NCBI GenBank assembly: GCA_947038155.1 | Contig: CAMQVH010000010.1 | Location: 33,222-97,221, forward strand | Reading direction: 5' to 3' | DNA from: an uncultured Bacteroides sp. | Lineage (GTDB): Bacteria; Bacteroidota; Bacteroidia; Bacteroidales; Bacteroidaceae | Length of the DNA stretch: 64,000 nucleotides | Shown here: in pieces, positions 35,793 through 44,725 of the stretch | How positions within the stretch are numbered: position 1 is the first letter of the stretch | How the letters are laid out: the number at the start of each line of letters is the position of its first letter | The notes under the pieces: generated by a model | Told to the model about the DNA's origin: nothing | Databases searched by the model: none | The model's input: only the letters and a program-made list of their open reading frames with translations | Program-made: the position numbers and the translations under genes

Positions 35793-36104
35793 ATGAGAAA
35801 ACTTTTTTTATTTGCACAAGTATTTCTACCTTTGTCTTGCCTTTGTTTTTATTCGTGCGAAAACACGGATAATACAGAAGGAGTAGAACAAGAGGAATTG
35901 CCTCCCGAGACTATTGAGGCTATGAATTATTTAAAAACAAAGGAACTGTCGCTACCGGACATGCACCAGACATCATCGCATCCTACCGTCAGTACACGTT
36001 CAGCGATGGCAGTTCCAAAAACGTTGACCGAAAAGAAAGGTATGGAGACAAGTATGATAAAAGACGGCATTTATTCCATTTCATACGTAATCCGCAAATG
36101 GTAA
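35793..36104 (+). CDS. Short lipoprotein, possibly the frameshifted N-terminus of the next gene
   Basis: 103 residues: signal peptide with lipobox-like FYSC (Cys about residue 27), then an acidic linker. No domain is recognised. From 35918 the frame of the next gene is also open without a stop and reads as plausible protein (for example RRHLFHFIRNPQMVKR just before and across 36098), while this frame ends in a short Lys/Ile stretch. One single-base change would join the two into a lipoprotein of about 400 residues. Both readings are kept because neither can be excluded by eye. It overlaps the next ATG by seven bases. Confidence 0.55.
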   Translation: MRKLFLFAQVFLPLSCLCFYSCENTDNTEGVEQEELPPETIEAMNYLKTKELSLPDMHQTSSHPTVSTRSAMAVPKTLTEKKGMETSMIKDGIYSISYVIRKW

Positions 36105-36994
36105 AACGCAAAGCGAATACTGATGCAGATTCTCTTTCAACCACCGTTAAAGATGAAAATGCAGCAGGAACAAGCCGTATTTATATTGCTCTTTTTTCCG
36201 AATCTAACAACATACAACCTTTAAGTACCTACTCGGATATAGAAGAAGATGATTTCACTTGCTCTTTCTGTGGACTTCCCGCAGATTTGTGCACGTGTAT
36301 CATTATTACTCCAGGTGGTATGAGATGCCCCCTGTGTGGTGGTCCTTGGGGTTCATGCAGTTGCTTATCGGACATTTATGGACCAGGCAACGGAAATGAA
36401 AATAGCGGAGATGATGATTACAATGGTCCTTCCGGCGGAGGAAACGGAACGGGTGGTGGAAACTCCGGCAACAACAATGCTTCTGAAGGCAACGGTTCCG
36501 GCAACGGAAATATCGTAATCACCAGTCCTAATCAAAAACCGGTAAAGGATATTACGCAAGCTGCTTCGGATGCTGTAGATAAGGTTTTGAAGGATCATAA
36601 TAATGACCGAAAAACCGCCCACTGCAATGAAGGAGTCAGAAATGCATTTTATAATCTATTCCAATCCAAAGAATTGTATAATATGCGTGCCAACGATATG
36701 GTGAAATATTGGAAAAATCATCCGGAAAAGTGGGAGGTAATACGTATGGAGGAAGCACAAGAACTGGCTAATCAAGGTTTCTTTGTGGTCGCTGGGTGGA
36801 TAAATACCAAAGGTAGTGGTCATGTGTGTCTAGTTGTTCCGGGAAAGAGTTCACGAGGTAAATGGAATGGTTCTTTTACAACTCTTCCCAACACTATGGA
36901 CACAGGAGCTAATATGAAAGAAAAATCACAACCAATCAATTTTAGTTTTGGTCCCTTAAAGCATAGCGGAGTCATTTTCTTTAAATACAAATAA
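36098..36994 (+). CDS. Cys-rich protein with amidase-like (NlpC/CHAP-type) C-terminal region
   Basis: 298 residues as annotated, with no signal peptide of its own. Residues about 50-62 and 77-89 are two C-x2-C-x6-C-x-C clusters with identical spacing (CSFCGLPADLCTC and CPLCGGPWGSCSC), probable metal sites. A Gly/Asn/Ser-rich linker follows (about 95-145). The C-terminal domain has a Cys in TAHCNEGVRNAF (C176) and a His in GSGHVCLVVPG (H242), the order and spacing expected of a papain-like peptidoglycan amidase. This functional reading is inference. The start may really lie upstream through a frameshift at 35918-36098. Confidence 0.6.
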   Translation: MVKRKANTDADSLSTTVKDENAAGTSRIYIALFSESNNIQPLSTYSDIEEDDFTCSFCGLPADLCTCIIITPGGMRCPLCGGPWGSCSCLSDIYGPGNGNENSGDDDYNGPSGGGNGTGGGNSGNNNASEGNGSGNGNIVITSPNQKPVKDITQAASDAVDKVLKDHNNDRKTAHCNEGVRNAFYNLFQSKELYNMRANDMVKYWKNHPEKWEVIRMEEAQELANQGFFVVAGWINTKGSGHVCLVVPGKSSRGKWNGSFTTLPNTMDTGANMKEKSQPINFSFGPLKHSGVIFFKYK

Positions 36995-36996
36995 AT

Positions 36997-37674
36997 ATGA
37001 AAAAATTAATATTACTATTATTAATGAGTAGCTCTATTTGTAAGGCACAAATAGCAGAAGATATTTTTGATGTATTCTCAGATGGCAGTATTGATAAAAT
37101 ATACTCCATGATTGACGATTTTGACCTTAGTCAAACAGTTAAAGACGTAGAATATAAAACTACATTTTCCCATAATTTTACTGTAGGTACAGCTTCATAT
37201 ACGCTTAAGACAGGTATTTTAAAAGATTGGGGAGATGGTATATTTTCCAGAGGATTCAATGTTATATCCCTATATAAGGACGGAAGAACAGAATTAATAT
37301 TAAAACAGCCTGAGATATGGACATATGTATATGACGGGGGCTCCGCTATCGACTTCCGCGATTACACTGACAACCAGTTCTTTATTCCAATAAAGCTATC
37401 ACCCAAATCGTTAGCTATGGTATTCCTCGGATGGCCATACGGTGGAGATATGCCGTACATGACAATCGTTGTAGCAACAGAAAAAGAAGCCAATATCGTT
37501 TTCAACAAAAGAATGGGGTTGGATTCCATTAAGACATATCCTCTATATACAATGAAGGTGCAAACCGTATTGGAAGAATATGATTCTTGCGGGAAACTAT
37601 GTACTCCGCCCGTTTTCACTGAAATCAAAGCATCCGGATACGGAACACTTCAATTGAAAAAACAGCAACAATAG
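36997..37674 (+). CDS. Exported protein of unknown function, possible partner of the preceding gene
   Basis: 225 residues with a signal peptide (cleavage near SICKAQ, residue 18). The mature protein is beta-rich with many aromatic residues and two Cys near the C-terminus (DSCGKLCTPP), which could form a disulfide. No family is recognised. It starts two bases after the amidase-like gene, so the two are co-translated. In peptidoglycan-targeting effector systems a periplasmic protein encoded directly behind the effector is normally its immunity protein; the position fits, but there is no sequence proof. Its codons are AT-richer than the housekeeping genes in the window. Confidence 0.65.
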   Translation: MKKLILLLLMSSSICKAQIAEDIFDVFSDGSIDKIYSMIDDFDLSQTVKDVEYKTTFSHNFTVGTASYTLKTGILKDWGDGIFSRGFNVISLYKDGRTELILKQPEIWTYVYDGGSAIDFRDYTDNQFFIPIKLSPKSLAMVFLGWPYGGDMPYMTIVVATEKEANIVFNKRMGLDSIKTYPLYTMKVQTVLEEYDSCGKLCTPPVFTEIKASGYGTLQLKKQQQ

Positions 37675-37678
37675 CACT

Positions 37679-39331
37679 ATGAAAATCAGGAAAGTAGGGT
37701 ATTTTATCCTATTCAGTTGGTTTGTAGCAGGCAGTCTATGTTTGGGGCTATATCCATGCAAGAATAAAGACACACAGACAGCTTTGGATATAGCAATGGA
37801 AAAAGCTGGAGATAATCGGCAGGAACTTGAAAAAGTACTTCGTCATTATCAGCAAAGTCCCGCAGACAGTCTGAAATATAAAGCCGCTTGTTTCCTGATT
37901 GAGAACATGCCATACTATAGTTATCCGGTTGGCAAGCAACTGGATAACTATAAAACATACTTTAACTGGCTCCGGCATTACAGAAAAAAGACACCACGAC
38001 AACTGTCTGACTCTATCCGACAGTTTTTCGGTCCCATCGGAGAACTGGAAAAGAAACAAGATATTCATGAAATAGACTCCGCCTACCTATGTCACAACAT
38101 CGAATGGGCATTCAAAGTCTGGCAAGAACAACCATGGGGAAAGCATATCTCTTTCGCTACGTTTTGCGAATACATCTTGCCTTACCGGATAGAAGACGAA
38201 CCGCTGAAATACTGGCGTGAAGAATATTACAACAAGTTTGATTCATTACTAATTCCTTTAAAGAATAGCAATTCTCCGGATAAAGAAAATCCCGTCGCAG
38301 TAGCTAACTACCTGATACAAAAGCTTCCGCACAAGTATCATCGCTACACGGGTATCTTCCCCTACTCTTTCGGACATGTCGGACCGGAACACGTACAATA
38401 TCTTACCGGCTCATGCAGAGAAGTCACCGACTTCGCCGTTTATCTTTTCCGCGCACTGGGCATCCCCTGCGCAATCGACTTTATACCGGTACGCGGCAAT
38501 GTGAATGCCAGTCACCTATGGGTAGTTTGTTGGGACAAGGATGGAAAAGAATATATGACAGACTTTCCAAGGGAACTATGGCCTACAGAAAAGAACTGGT
38601 GGTATGAACATGACGACAGTCCGAAAGTATATCGCACTACTTTCAGCCTCAACCGTACACTGGCAGAAGAAACAAGCTATGACGGTGAAGAAATCTACCC
38701 GTTTTGGTCATTGCCAAAGTTTACAGACATTACCCATGTTTACGGTAGACATTATCTGGAACAAGTAAGAATCCCTGTTTCCAGGCTTTACAACACTCCC
38801 ACAAAAGGAAAAATAGCGTATCTATGCCTCAGCTACCGAAAAAGATGGATTCCGGTAGATCGTACTGTTTACAAGCGGGGACAACTAATTTTCAACAAGC
38901 TACGCAAAGGAAGTGTAATGCGGATCGCTACCTATGAAAATAAAGAATTGGAAGTGATAGGAACTCCCGGATGTTTCCAGCAAGACGGAAGCCATGAGTA
39001 CACCAATGTTTTTGATGGGAAAAGTTGGACTTCCTTTGATTACAAAGAATCCGAAGGAGGATGGGCAGGACTGGATTTAGGAATACCTACCCAAATTGAT
39101 AAAATAGTATATACACCTCGTAACCGCGATAACTACATCCGTCCGGGAGATACATACGAACTTTTCTACTGTGATAAAGACTGGATATCAGCAGGTGAAA
39201 TGCAGGCAACATCCGATTCCCTGCATTACCAACAATTACCACAAAATGCCCTTTTATTATTATGTAATTATACCCGTGGAACTCAAGAACGCATATTTGT
39301 ATATGAAAACGGTAGCCAAATATGGAAATAA
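37679..39331 (+). CDS. Transglutaminase-like protein with discoidin-like C-terminus
   Basis: 550 residues. The N-terminus has a membrane or lipoprotein signal (FILFSWFVAGSLC...LYPC). The centre is a transglutaminase-like (papain fold) core: C246 in TGSCREVTDFAVYLFRALG, H279 in NVNASHLWVV and D295 in YMTDFP form the expected Cys-His-Asp triad. Residues about 435-545 (NVFDGKSWTSFDY then GWAGLDLGIPTQIDKIVYTPR) look like an F5/8-type (discoidin) carbohydrate-binding domain. It could be a protease or cross-linker acting outside the cytoplasm. It starts four bases after the preceding stop and overlaps the next gene by 29 bases. Confidence 0.82.
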   Translation: MKIRKVGYFILFSWFVAGSLCLGLYPCKNKDTQTALDIAMEKAGDNRQELEKVLRHYQQSPADSLKYKAACFLIENMPYYSYPVGKQLDNYKTYFNWLRHYRKKTPRQLSDSIRQFFGPIGELEKKQDIHEIDSAYLCHNIEWAFKVWQEQPWGKHISFATFCEYILPYRIEDEPLKYWREEYYNKFDSLLIPLKNSNSPDKENPVAVANYLIQKLPHKYHRYTGIFPYSFGHVGPEHVQYLTGSCREVTDFAVYLFRALGIPCAIDFIPVRGNVNASHLWVVCWDKDGKEYMTDFPRELWPTEKNWWYEHDDSPKVYRTTFSLNRTLAEETSYDGEEIYPFWSLPKFTDITHVYGRHYLEQVRIPVSRLYNTPTKGKIAYLCLSYRKRWIPVDRTVYKRGQLIFNKLRKGSVMRIATYENKELEVIGTPGCFQQDGSHEYTNVFDGKSWTSFDYKESEGGWAGLDLGIPTQIDKIVYTPRNRDNYIRPGDTYELFYCDKDWISAGEMQATSDSLHYQQLPQNALLLLCNYTRGTQERIFVYENGSQIWK

Positions 39332-40955
39332 TGTATTCTTATTCTCCGTATTTCTGATAGAACTAATAACAAGCATCTGGTATCCGGATGCTACATTCCG
39401 CATACCTTATCTATATTGTTTGTGCGGGCTGCTACTTATTGCTTTCCATTTGTTACACTGGCAAACGAAGATATACTTTTCATGGATTGACATATTGATA
39501 TTCATTCCACTCGTCAGTAATGGGAACGACATCTTCAAATACCACATGGAAGGGCAAATAGGAACATTTCTTATATTCTATCTACTGTCAAAAACAGCAA
39601 CGACAGAGAATCGTATCGCTAATCTACTAACCATATCCGGTTGTTTTCAGGTTTTTCTGATGCTGGCGCAATTCTTTGACTGCCTACCTTTCAACCATAG
39701 CATCTTTCCCATAACCGGCAGTTTCAAGAATCCGGGACCATTAGGAGGCTACCTGGCTATCAGCCTGATTGCCTCTATCGCCAACTATACGCACATGAAA
39801 AAAGGATGGCGAGAACTAAGCGTCTTAATTCTTCTCGCAGGCATCATATACTCCGACTCAAGGGCAACCTGGATAGCCACAATTTTTGCTTTGTCCTATA
39901 TGGGTATGCAATACTGGAAAATACATCCCGCCAAACAATGGAGCATTGCACTACTTCTACTATTATTGACCGGTATATTTTCTCTTACTTTATACAAAAC
40001 ACAATCTGCAAAAGGACGTATAGAAATTTGGAAAGTCTGCCGCACAATGATTGGTGAACATCCTCTCACGGGATTTGGCTTCGGCGGGTTTCAACGTGAA
40101 TACATGAATTATCAAACACATTACATCCAACAATCTCCTTCATCGGACAATCATAGACTATTGAATAACAACCGATATGCATTCAATGAGTTTCTCCATA
40201 TTACCGTCGAACAAGGAATAATCGGATTATTTTCCTTTTTAAGCATCCTTATTTTACTGTATATCAAATACACCAAACAACACTCGGTATCATTTCCTTG
40301 TTTAATTACTTATATTCTGTTCTCCTGTTTTTCATACCCTAATGACATCTTCCTGTTATTTCTATTCTTTGCACTGCTATTAGGCAAACTATCCGCTGAC
40401 ACATTCCTCGTAATTCAAATAGAAAAATACCCTTTCACTATAATTGCTTTCACTATAATCATATCACTCACCGGAATAATAGGTAATAAATGGGTAAATA
40501 GAGAGTTAATCGAGAAATCCTTTTCCCGATTTTTCTACAGAGACGACTATAAGAGCCTAAGTTACATTCAACACCGTTATTCTTCCATCCAATATTCTTC
40601 CTCTTTTATCTTCCGATATGCACGCGTTCTTTTCTTGAAAAGAGAATATCAGTCGGCTATTCCTATTATAAAACAGGCTATCGGACTTTATCCTACAACC
40701 GACAAATACTGTGACTTGGCAACTTGTTATTTAGAAACTGGTAAATACAAAGAAGCAGAAAACGCCTTTTCAGATGCCATTGCAATGCTTCCGCATCATA
40801 TCATCCCCCGCTATCAGCTATATCTATTATACAAAAAAACAGGAGAAAAAGACAAAGCCGATCACATAGCAAACAGCATCATACGGATAAAACCCAAAAA
40901 CGACAATGAACATATCCGGGAGATTAAGAATCAACTCTTTAAGGAAGCGTTTTGA
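39303..40955 (+). CDS. O-antigen ligase/polymerase-like membrane protein with TPR tail
   Basis: 550 residues from ATG 39303 (MKTVAKYGNNVFLF); an upstream start at 39171 would add 44 residues that overlap the transglutaminase gene and do not look like a signal. About 10-12 TM segments lie in residues 10-420. The large loop contains LTGFGFGGFQREYMNYQ and NEFLHITVEQG, the Wzy_C/WaaL signature. Residues 450-550 are TPR units (CDLATCYLETGKYKEAENAFSDAI). Family members join or polymerise glycans at the periplasmic face. No glycan cluster is nearby, so the substrate is unknown. Confidence 0.8.
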   Translation: MKTVAKYGNNVFLFSVFLIELITSIWYPDATFRIPYLYCLCGLLLIAFHLLHWQTKIYFSWIDILIFIPLVSNGNDIFKYHMEGQIGTFLIFYLLSKTATTENRIANLLTISGCFQVFLMLAQFFDCLPFNHSIFPITGSFKNPGPLGGYLAISLIASIANYTHMKKGWRELSVLILLAGIIYSDSRATWIATIFALSYMGMQYWKIHPAKQWSIALLLLLLTGIFSLTLYKTQSAKGRIEIWKVCRTMIGEHPLTGFGFGGFQREYMNYQTHYIQQSPSSDNHRLLNNNRYAFNEFLHITVEQGIIGLFSFLSILILLYIKYTKQHSVSFPCLITYILFSCFSYPNDIFLLFLFFALLLGKLSADTFLVIQIEKYPFTIIAFTIIISLTGIIGNKWVNRELIEKSFSRFFYRDDYKSLSYIQHRYSSIQYSSSFIFRYARVLFLKREYQSAIPIIKQAIGLYPTTDKYCDLATCYLETGKYKEAENAFSDAIAMLPHHIIPRYQLYLLYKKTGEKDKADHIANSIIRIKPKNDNEHIREIKNQLFKEAF

Positions 40956-41070
40956 AATATTTTCGTCATATCCACTCCCACTTCCGGTTTTTTTCGTACT
41001 TTTACCCCTTGTTGGAAAGAAGTGCCTTTCGCAACCCTTGAGAACAGAAAAAGAAAAAACAATATATAAA

Positions 41071-42789
41071 ATGAATCACAAATGGAATTATCGACCCATT
41101 ACACCCGAACAGACAGAGACAAGCCGGACATTGGCCCAGGAATTAGGGATTAGCCCGATACTTGGACAACTTTTGGTACAGCGGGGAATAACGAAGGCAA
41201 CGGATGCCAAGAAGTTTTTCCGCCCGCAGTTGCCCGACCTGCACGATCCGTTCCTGATGAAGGACATGGACATTGCAGTAGAACGTCTGAACAAGGCGAT
41301 GGGAAAGAAAGAACGTATTCTAATTTATGGAGATTATGACGTAGACGGTACCACAGCCGTGGCGCTGGTCTACAAGTTTATCCAACAGTTCTATTCAAAC
41401 CTTGATTATTACATACCCGACCGCTACAACGAAGGGTATGGCATTTCTAAAAAAGGAGTGGACTACGCTGCTGAAACCGGTGTGGGACTGATTATTGTAC
41501 TCGACTGCGGAATAAAGGCAGTAGAGGAAATTACGTATGCCAAAGAAAAAGGCATTGACTTTATCATCTGTGACCATCATGTGCCGGATGACATTCTGCC
41601 GCCTGCCATAGCTATTCTGAACGCCAAACGTCTGGACAACACGTATCCGTACACTCACCTTTCCGGTTGTGGAGTCGGCTTCAAGTTTATGCAGGCGTTC
41701 GCCATTAGTAACGGCATCGAATTCCATCACCTGATTCCGTTGCTCGACATCGTAGCCGTGAGTATCGCATCGGATATCGTTCCGATTATGGGTGAAAACC
41801 GTATTCTCGCATACCATGGTCTGAAACAACTGAACAGTAATCCGAGTATCGGCATGAAAGCCATTATCGACGTATGCGGACTTTCTGAAAAGGAAATCAC
41901 CGTCAGCGATATTGTTTTCAAAATCGGACCGCGCATCAATGCATCGGGACGTATTCAAAATGGGAAAGAAGCGGTGGACTTGTTGACGGAAAAAGATTTC
42001 TCGTCTGCGCTTGAGAAGGCCGGACAAATCAATCAGTATAACGAGACACGGAAAGACCTCGATAAAAGCATGACGGAAGAGGCGAACAAAATCGTCGCTA
42101 ATCTGGACGGGTTAGCCGACCGCCGCTCTATCGTGCTTTATAACGAAGAATGGCACAAAGGGGTGATTGGTATCGTAGCTTCCCGCCTGACGGAAGTTTA
42201 CTATCGTCCTGCCGTAGTACTGACCCGGACGGATGATATGGCAACCGGTTCCGCACGCTCTGTTTCCGGTTTTGATGTATACAAGGCGATTGAACATTGC
42301 CGCGACCTGCTGGAGAATTTTGGCGGACATACCTATGCTGCCGGATTGTCCATGAAAGTGGAAAACGTGGAAGCCTTCACCAAACGGTTCGAAGAATACG
42401 TCTCGCAGCACATCCTGCCGGAGCAAACCAGTGCTGTTATCGATATTGACGCCGAGATTGACTTCAGGGATATTTCTCCCAAGTTCTTCAATGACTTGAA
42501 AAAGTTCAATCCGTACGGCCCCGATAACATAAAGCCCATCTTCTGTACGCATCATGTCTATGATTATGGGACGAGCAAAGTGGTGGGACGCGACCAGGAA
42601 CATATCAAACTGGAACTGGTTGACAATAAATCGAACAATGTGATGAATGGTATCGCATTCGGGCAAAGTTCGCACGTACGATATATCAAGACCAAACGTT
42701 CGTTCGATATCTGCTACACCATTGAAGAGAATACCCACAAACGTGGTGAAGTGCAACTACAAATCGAAGATATAAGACCGATTGAATAA
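41071..42789 (+). CDS. recJ: Single-stranded-DNA exonuclease RecJ
   Basis: 572 residues from ATG 41071 (MNHKWNYRPI); the open frame runs further upstream to 40906, but that part overlaps the previous gene and lacks RecJ similarity. DHH-family motifs are complete: YGDYDVDGT (about 89-97), LDCGIKAVEE, CDHHVPDD (about 168-175), and the C-terminal DHHA1 GGHTYAAG (about 418-425). It degrades single-stranded DNA 5' to 3' in recombination and repair. The stop overlaps the recQ start, coupling two RecF-pathway enzymes. Confidence 0.94.
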   Translation: MNHKWNYRPITPEQTETSRTLAQELGISPILGQLLVQRGITKATDAKKFFRPQLPDLHDPFLMKDMDIAVERLNKAMGKKERILIYGDYDVDGTTAVALVYKFIQQFYSNLDYYIPDRYNEGYGISKKGVDYAAETGVGLIIVLDCGIKAVEEITYAKEKGIDFIICDHHVPDDILPPAIAILNAKRLDNTYPYTHLSGCGVGFKFMQAFAISNGIEFHHLIPLLDIVAVSIASDIVPIMGENRILAYHGLKQLNSNPSIGMKAIIDVCGLSEKEITVSDIVFKIGPRINASGRIQNGKEAVDLLTEKDFSSALEKAGQINQYNETRKDLDKSMTEEANKIVANLDGLADRRSIVLYNEEWHKGVIGIVASRLTEVYYRPAVVLTRTDDMATGSARSVSGFDVYKAIEHCRDLLENFGGHTYAAGLSMKVENVEAFTKRFEEYVSQHILPEQTSAVIDIDAEIDFRDISPKFFNDLKKFNPYGPDNIKPIFCTHHVYDYGTSKVVGRDQEHIKLELVDNKSNNVMNGIAFGQSSHVRYIKTKRSFDICYTIEENTHKRGEVQLQIEDIRPIE

Positions 42790-44686
42790 GTATCAGGAGA
42801 TATTAAGACAATACTGGGGATATGACTCTTTCCGCGATTTGCAGGAAGAGATCATTACCAGTATCGGTGAAGGCAAAGACACACTGGGACTGATGCCGAC
42901 CGGTGGCGGCAAGTCCATCACATTCCAGGTCCCTGCCCTTGCCCAAGAGGGACTTTGCATCGTCATCACTCCTCTCATCGCCTTGATGAAAGACCAGGTG
43001 CACAACCTGCGCAAACGCGGTATCAAGGCTCTTGCCGTATATTCCGGTATGACACGGCAGGAGATTATTACCGCACTTGAGAACTGTATCTTCGGCAATT
43101 ACAAATTCCTCTATATTTCTCCGGAACGTCTGGATACGGAAATATTCCGCATCAAACTCCGTTCCATGAAAGTCTCCATGATTACAGTAGACGAAAGCCA
43201 CTGTATCTCACAATGGGGATATGATTTCCGTCCTGCTTACTTGAAGATAGCGGAAATACGGGAACTTTTGCCGGGTGTTCCGGTACTGGCACTTACCGCG
43301 ACCGCCACCCCGGAAGTAGTAAAAGACATTCAAGCCCGCCTGAATTTCCATGAAGGGAATGTTTTCCGCATGAGCTTCGAGCGGAAGAACTTGGCGTACA
43401 TCGTCCGCCAGACGGATAACAAGACCAAAGAATTATTGCATATCTTACAAAGGATTCCGGGCAGTGCCATTATTTATGTACGCAACAGGCGACGGACTAA
43501 AGAAATCACCGAGCTGCTTGTAAACGAAGAGATTACCGCCGATTTCTATCATGCGGGACTTGACAATGCCGTAAAAGACCTGCGGCAAAAGCGTTGGCAA
43601 AACGGCGAAGTACGTGTAATGGTAGCGACGAATGCCTTCGGGATGGGAATTGACAAACCTGATGTCCGTATTGTACTGCATCTCGATCTTCCCGATTCGC
43701 CCGAAGCCTATTTTCAGGAAGCCGGACGTGCGGGAAGAGATGGAGAAAAGGCTTACGCTGTCATCTTATATTCCAAATCGGACAAGACGACCCTACATAA
43801 GCGGATAGCGGATACATTTCCCGACAAGGAATACATACTCAATGTCTACGAACATTTGCAGTATTACTATCAGATGGCGATGGGAGACGGATTCCAGTGT
43901 GTCCGCGAATTCAATATCGAAGAGTTCTGCCGGAAATTCAAATATTTTCCGGTTCCGGTGGACAGTGCACTGAAAATACTGACCCAAGCCGGTTATCTGG
44001 AATATACGGACGAGCAGGACAATGCTTCGCGTATCCTGTTCACGCTCCGCCGGGATGAATTGTACAAGTTGCGCGAAATGGGACCGGAAACGGAAGCACT
44101 GATACAAACCATCCTCCGTTCGTACACAGGAGTGTTCACGGATTATGCTTATATCAGCGAAGCATCCCTGTCCATACGTACCGGGTTGACACGCGAGCAA
44201 ATCTACAACATACTGGTGACACTGACCAAACGCCGTATCGTGGATTATATTCCTCACAAAAAGACACCTTATATTATATATACGCGCGAACGGCAGGAAC
44301 TCCGTTTCGTACGTATCCCGCCTTCGGTCTATGAAGAGCGCAAAGTCCGCTATGAGGCGCGCATTAAGGCGATGGAAGAGTATGTCACTTCAGACAATAT
44401 ATGCCGCAGCCGGATGTTGCTCCGCTATTTCGGAGAGAAGAACGAACATAACTGCGGACAGTGTGATGTCTGCCTCAGCCGTCACGCGACAGACTCTCTA
44501 TCCGAAGATTCTTTCGAGAAACTGAAACGTCAAATCATAGAGCTGCTTACTCAGAATCCGCTATCCCCAGTAGAAATAGCCTATCAGATAGCGGTGGAAA
44601 AAGAGGAAATAGCGGAAGTCATCCGTCATTTATTGGAAGAAGGCGCATTGAAGATGCAGGACGGAATAATACGTATTTCAAGATAA
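42782..44686 (+). CDS. recQ: ATP-dependent DNA helicase RecQ
   Basis: 634 residues with an apparent TTG start at 42782 overlapping the recJ stop by eight bases; no ATG is available before the helicase domain begins (YQEILRQYWGYDSFRDLQ). Walker A is TGGGKS, the DEAH box is DESHCISQWGYDFRP, and helicase motif VI is QEAGRAGRDG. The RQC zinc site is CRSRMLLRYFGEKNEHNCGQCDVC. The C-terminus is a winged-helix-like tail with no clear HRDC domain. It unwinds recombination intermediates and commonly acts with RecJ. Confidence 0.93.
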   Translation: MNKYQEILRQYWGYDSFRDLQEEIITSIGEGKDTLGLMPTGGGKSITFQVPALAQEGLCIVITPLIALMKDQVHNLRKRGIKALAVYSGMTRQEIITALENCIFGNYKFLYISPERLDTEIFRIKLRSMKVSMITVDESHCISQWGYDFRPAYLKIAEIRELLPGVPVLALTATATPEVVKDIQARLNFHEGNVFRMSFERKNLAYIVRQTDNKTKELLHILQRIPGSAIIYVRNRRRTKEITELLVNEEITADFYHAGLDNAVKDLRQKRWQNGEVRVMVATNAFGMGIDKPDVRIVLHLDLPDSPEAYFQEAGRAGRDGEKAYAVILYSKSDKTTLHKRIADTFPDKEYILNVYEHLQYYYQMAMGDGFQCVREFNIEEFCRKFKYFPVPVDSALKILTQAGYLEYTDEQDNASRILFTLRRDELYKLREMGPETEALIQTILRSYTGVFTDYAYISEASLSIRTGLTREQIYNILVTLTKRRIVDYIPHKKTPYIIYTRERQELRFVRIPPSVYEERKVRYEARIKAMEEYVTSDNICRSRMLLRYFGEKNEHNCGQCDVCLSRHATDSLSEDSFEKLKRQIIELLTQNPLSPVEIAYQIAVEKEEIAEVIRHLLEEGALKMQDGIIRISR

Positions 44687-44691
44687 GTTAT

Positions 44692-44699
44692 TACCTTTG
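44692..44699 (+). promoter_or_regulatory. Probable -7 promoter element for the TPR gene
   Basis: TACCTTTG matches TAnnTTTG, 26 bases upstream of the ATG at 44726. No good TTTG -33 element is visible at the right distance. Confidence 0.45.
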
Positions 44700-44725
44700 C
44701 AGATAAACTCAAAAAAAAACATATC

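Noticed and set aside
39171..39302. Upstream start for the O-antigen-ligase-like protein
   Set aside because: The extra 44 residues overlap the transglutaminase gene and do not form a signal or membrane segment.
40906..41070. N-terminal extension of RecJ
   Set aside because: It overlaps the upstream gene, contains no RecJ similarity, and the ATG at 41071 begins the conserved sequence.
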